A stretch of DNA of 64,000 nucleotides, from assembly GCA_035582835.1 (NCBI GenBank), contig JAYKAV010003133.1, positions 184,707 to 248,706 on the forward strand, in the 5' to 3' direction. Below the pieces are notes generated by a model. The model was given only the letters and a program-made list of their open reading frames with translations, did no database searches and was not told the DNA's origin. Positions 61,561 through 64,000 of this stretch are shown one piece after another. Every line of letters starts with the position of its first letter. Position 1 is the first letter of the stretch. The DNA comes from Phoebastria nigripes. Taxonomy: Eukaryota; Chordata; Aves; Procellariiformes; Diomedeidae. Made by a program: the position numbers and the translations under genes.

Positions 61561-64000
61561 GCTCACTGTGCTCAGTCCCCTCATATTTTCTGAGTGCTTC
61601 TAGACCATACATTCTTTCATAGCTTCTGCAGTAAGTCAAGGGCTAGGCAACAGGCTCATATAACCTGGACGTAAACCAAAACTACGGAGTTACTATATAA
61701 AAAGTCAGACTTTTCACTTAACACTTTTCACAGTCAGAAAAGTAGGAGTGGGACTGCACAGATGCTAGAACTGGAAAAAAGAAAAGGGAATCTGTCTCTT
61801 CTTGGCTGGCTGGTACACCTTGCTTCTCCAGGCTGCAAGAAGCGGAGGAGGAAGCCTAAGCATTGACCTAAAAAGGAGATAAAATCCAAATCTAAGACTC
61901 AGCAAGGAAAAAATGGGAACAAATGAATGGATGGTGGAGCAGATTATGGTACAGATCTTGTAGAGAAGAAAACAGAACTGAAGAATATCCCAGGTGGGAC
62001 AGAAGAAAACAAGGCAAAAAGGACTGGCAATTAGCAGGGCTTCAGGGAGTGGAGCTGCTGAGCTGAGAAAAGTATATTTGATAACCAAACAGGAGAAAGA
62101 ATACAGGTAGAGTCAGATTAGGTTCACTAGAACGAGACTAAAAATCAAGGATCAGGCTAAGCAGACAGAGACTGGGCAGCCTCCCAGGCAAAGTAATGTT
62201 GCTAGGTGGCTGTTAATGTCGGAGAACTAAACGCTGATGCTGAAGGGCTGGTGTGCCCCATTGCTCACTCCAAGTTCCCATTTCCCCCAGTACAGATCCA
62301 AGGCAAGACCTGGGCGCACACCAGATACGCCTTGGCCTCCCTGGCAGGAAAGCCAGCCATCTCAGTAGGGCAGGAGCTGCAGTGGTCACAAGAGCTTCCC
62401 ATGGCCTTCATGATCCAGGAACCAGCCCTGCACTTGCAGCTATGCTGCAGGTAATGAAATTTCTGTCTCTGGACTCATTTCTAAGGCAAAGCTTTGTTAT
62501 TTATCAGCAAGCTACAAATATTTTTCTAAGATCTGAAAAAGAGGAGGTAAGGTCTGCACCTGTCCTTGTATCCAAATTGGCTCTCCTTGTGTACAGACGT
62601 CAAACCAGTTTTACAAGAATGTTCCAGAGGTGTTGCCTTGCAACACAAAGTTACACATTACTTGTCCTTCAACAACCCTTTCCAAAGAGACAATACACAC
62701 TACCACATATTTGCTCTGTGTTTCTTTGCTCAGCACTTCCTCTGATCCTTTTGCACTCTACAGTTTGTGCTTTTTCAGAAGATAGGCACACAGCGTCCAC
62801 CTCTTTCCTGTCTTTTCTTGATGAAGGTTCTGAAAATATTTTTTATATTCTTTATACAGTTGCTTTTGCTTAGCTACCACCTCCCCAGAATAAGCCAAAA
62901 TTCCTCAAGACCACGATTTTCTTTGCCCATATTCTTACATTTTATTTTAATTTGAATAATAGACACATAAACCCAGTTCTATGACGTTAACAGATTTGAT
63001 CCATTGTGCCTATCTGTCTCTCCATCTTTATCCCCCCTCCATATATATGCATATATATGTATATTTATACATGTACCCCTCCTCCATAATCTCTTATAAT
63101 ATTTACAACAGCATACAACACCATTATTTTTGGCTAAATAGTTTAATGGTCTGATTTCTGGTTTCAGCTGAACAACACTGGAGCAGGTGAAAGGATCAGG
63201 TTCAAGGATACTACTCTATAACAACTACAGACTTAGCTGGCCTAATTTTATGTTTGATATTGGTATTTCTGGTACTACCACATCTGGTAAATAGCAACCA
63301 ACCATCCGAAATCAACACAGAATAATGCTTGTTGTTCTTAAATACAGTATCATCTGTGTCACAAAGATCTGCTTCGAAGTTGTTATAAGGGCAAGATATT
63401 AATAGCCATCACTATCTTTGGCAGTTGGATTTTATGTTGCAGCTTCTGCAGCGACAGACCATATCCTCTGGGAGAGGACTGTCACACTTTGTGAAACAGT
63501 TTTTCTGAGCAGGCTCACCTAGTTTCAGTATCAGACTCCTATGTCTTCCTTCTTCATTTCTATCCCATGATGAAAACAAGTTTTCTGTTACCACAGAGTC
63601 TTTTCCTCTTTCATCTCTGCTTGTAAATCATACAACTGAAACTGAAAAAGAAAAGTTTCTGAAATCCAGAAGCCTTTTCTAACTCCTTTTTTGTAGTCGT
63701 CTTTCAAAACTCATGACATTTTTCTACCAAAACTGGTCTCCCTTGGGAAAAAGAAACCAATGCGTTTCCTTCCTTGCATACAGTACAGCTAGAGATCCTT
63801 TTTCTGCTTCTGCACACCGACACTCAGCTTCAGTCCAAGCTTTGGAAACATATGCTACCAGTCTCAAGCGATCACCCTGCCTTTGTACAAGTGTGGCCCC
63901 AAGGCCTTGCTTACAAGCATCAGGTGAGAACTTTGTCTAGCACTTATTGTACTCGAATGTCAGGACAGTTGCTTTCTGTTTGAATTGTGTGAGAATTTCA
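61561..64000. other. Unique sequence without a recognised gene, to window end
   Basis: GC-moderate to 62450, then AT-rich. The open frame 62253-62873 (plus, 206 codons) was examined: it starts in GC-rich sequence, shows no domain, and is followed by ordinary AT-rich DNA, so I do not call it a gene. A TATATG-type low-complexity tract is at about 63040-63070. Confidence 0.65.

Noticed and set aside
62253..62873. 206-codon plus-strand open frame
   Set aside because: Composition shifts from GC-rich to AT-rich along the frame and the peptide shows no family features; overlapping frames are equally open in the GC-rich part.
1..64000. CRISPR arrays, operons, tRNA/rRNA genes, telomeric repeats
   Set aside because: None seen. 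The window is vertebrate-like, and no cloverleaf with A/B boxes or TTAGGG array was found on reading.

Overview
This is an AT-rich vertebrate window with no complete protein-coding gene that I can recognise. The recognisable content is transposable elements, and it points to a bird. There are two CR1 LINEs with the short octamer-like 3' ends typical of avian CR1, endogenous retrovirus (ERV) LTRs of a type I recall from bird genomes, and a few ancient MIR-like SINEs. Scattered single N bases suggest a draft assembly. The low GC, sparse genes and long unique stretches fit an intron or gene-poor part of a macrochromosome. I cannot name the species; the LTR family makes me lean towards a non-galliform bird.

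Layout. Bases 1-1837 hold the 3' part of a CR1 whose reverse transcriptase frame is open for about 540 codons. Bases 1838-12234 are mostly unique, with a diverged direct repeat near 2.2 and 3.2 kb. Bases 12240-15463 are a 3.2-kb ERV on the minus strand, flanked by a GTAGG target-site duplication. It has a tRNA-Lys-type primer-binding site, about eleven tandem 47-51-bp units, a 3' LTR shortened by about 300 bp, and a 5' LTR split by a second LTR (14155-15102) with its own CTCCA duplication. Bases 15469-21543 are unique apart from an old CR1 remnant near 17.4 kb. Bases 21549-22145 are a solo LTR of the same family in the opposite orientation, with an ACCTG duplication. Bases 22151-55049 are long unique sequence with MIR remnants (25.0 and 29.9 kb, weaker at 47.7 and 54.7 kb), simple repeats and two GC-richer blocks. 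Bases 55050-55748 are a 5'-truncated CR1 on the minus strand. The rest, to 64000, is unique sequence with a GC-rich, hairpin-forming block at 61.1-61.5 kb.

How it fits together. Nothing here forms an operon-like or multi-gene system. The best-supported story is a layered insertion history: MIR and old CR1 first, younger CR1 and the Lys-type ERV later, then a second LTR landing inside the ERV, and loss of most of another provirus to leave a solo LTR. A handful of minus-strand open stretches are bounded by good splice signals (about 29.7, 20.1, 16.0 and 4.0 kb). They could be exons of one unrecognised gene, but pseudo-exons of this quality are common in introns and confidence is low.
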